6,493 bases of DNA, taken from the NCBI GenBank assembly GCA_963205465.1, contig CAUJKG010000093.1, positions 1 through 6,493 of the forward strand. Reading direction: 5' to 3'. Below are positions 6,163-6,493 of the stretch, piece by piece. Origin of the DNA: Pseudomonadota bacterium. Lineage in GTDB: Bacteria; Pseudomonadota; Alphaproteobacteria; Rhizobiales; Xanthobacteraceae. A model generated the notes under the pieces. It was not told the origin of the DNA. It searched no databases and was given only the letters and a program-made list of their open reading frames with translations. The position numbers were made by a program, and so were the translations under genes. The first letter of the stretch is position 1. Every line of letters starts with the position of its first letter.

Positions 6163-6493
6163 CCGCGAGCCGCGCGCAAGCGGCTATTTCCGCTCCAGCT
6201 ACGATCAGAGCTTGCGCCTGATCGAAACCCGCATGCAATGGACGAGCCTCATGCTGTTTCTTGCAGCACTCGGCATCTTTCCGTTCCTGGCTTCTTCGTT
6301 TCAGCTCGATCTCGCCAACCAGGTCTTTCTGGCCGTCATCGGTTCGATCGCGCTGATGCTGCTCACCGGCTATGCCGGACAGATCTCGCTCGGTCATGCG
6401 GGATTGATCGCAGCAGGGGCATTTACCGCAGGGATCCTCTTCAAGGAATTCGGCGCGAAATTCTGGATCACGATTCCTGCGGCAGCCATCATT
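6155..6493 (+). CDS. livM: Liv-type ABC transporter permease (LivM-like), N-terminal part
   Basis: The reading frame opens at GTG 6155 and stays open for 113 codons to the window edge. AGGAG at 6143-6147 lies seven bases before the GTG, and the start overlaps the livH stop by eight bases. After a roughly 28-residue cytoplasmic leader (SGYFRSSYDQSLRLIETRMQ, residues 9-28), a membrane segment spans about 30-50. A second (57-71) leads into LTGYAGQISLGHAGLIAAGA (70-89), the diagnostic LivM signature. The long leader with an (F/Y)-x-x-SY-D-x-x-L-x-x-x-T-R pattern recalls LivM proteins of clusters that also encode CoA ligases; that is a memory-based impression. LivM pairs with LivH to form the channel. 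The missing part should hold the remaining membrane segments, and the two ATPase genes are expected further right. Confidence 0.9.
   Translation, partial: MSSREPRASGYFRSSYDQSLRLIETRMQWTSLMLFLAALGIFPFLASSFQLDLANQVFLAVIGSIALMLLTGYAGQISLGHAGLIAAGAFTAGILFKEFGAKFWITIPAAAII

Noticed and set aside
1..6493. CRISPR arrays, tRNA/rRNA genes, insertion sequences, phage or toxin-antitoxin genes
   Set aside because: No regular repeats, terminal inverted repeats, transposase-like frames or tRNA-like cloverleaf sequences were found on reading both strands.

Overview
This GC-rich 6.5 kb window carries densely packed genes and looks like an alphaproteobacterial chromosome. The best guess is Rhizobiales near Bradyrhizobium, Rhodopseudomonas or Xanthobacteraceae, judged from codon choice (frequent GCG, CGC, ATC, CTC), gene order and remembered resemblance of the proteins. 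That placement is inference, not a database result.

Layout. The left edge holds the last 23 codons of a plus-strand DJ-1/PfpI-family protein (to 73). It converges on a minus-strand gene (176-1288) for a short, MetE-C-terminal-domain-like zinc methyltransferase. A roughly 120-base divergent region (1289-1408) separates that gene from a plus-strand TetR-family regulator (1409-2053). Next comes an AMP-binding acyl-CoA ligase (2137-4020), then a Liv-type ABC importer: periplasmic binding protein (4041-5201), LivH-like permease (5293-6162) and the first 113 residues of a LivM-like permease (6155 to the edge). The ATPases (LivG/LivF-like) are not in the window and would be expected to the right.

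How the genes may work together. The ligase, binding protein and two permeases form one tight rightward transcription unit. The simplest reading is a module that imports a carboxylic acid (aromatic, alicyclic or fatty) and traps it as a CoA thioester. The TetR protein has a C-terminal half resembling KstR2-type regulators, which sense acyl-CoA, so the ligase product is a natural candidate inducer. Nothing in the sequence fixes the substrate.

Main non-coding observations. An identical 15-base AT-rich element (ATTGATCTATAGAAT) lies just upstream of both the methyltransferase and the ligase, in the same orientation and at a similar distance (33 and 38 bases) from each start codon. It is a candidate TetR operator and/or promoter core that would put both transcripts in one regulon. 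A 14-bp-stem hairpin sits between the binding-protein gene and livH and lacks a U-tract. It fits an mRNA-stability or differential-expression element of the kind known in binding-protein transporter operons.

No RNA genes, CRISPR arrays, insertion sequences or phage genes were seen. The gene families are familiar. The most novel aspects are the unknown substrate and the apparent inclusion of the methyltransferase in the regulon.
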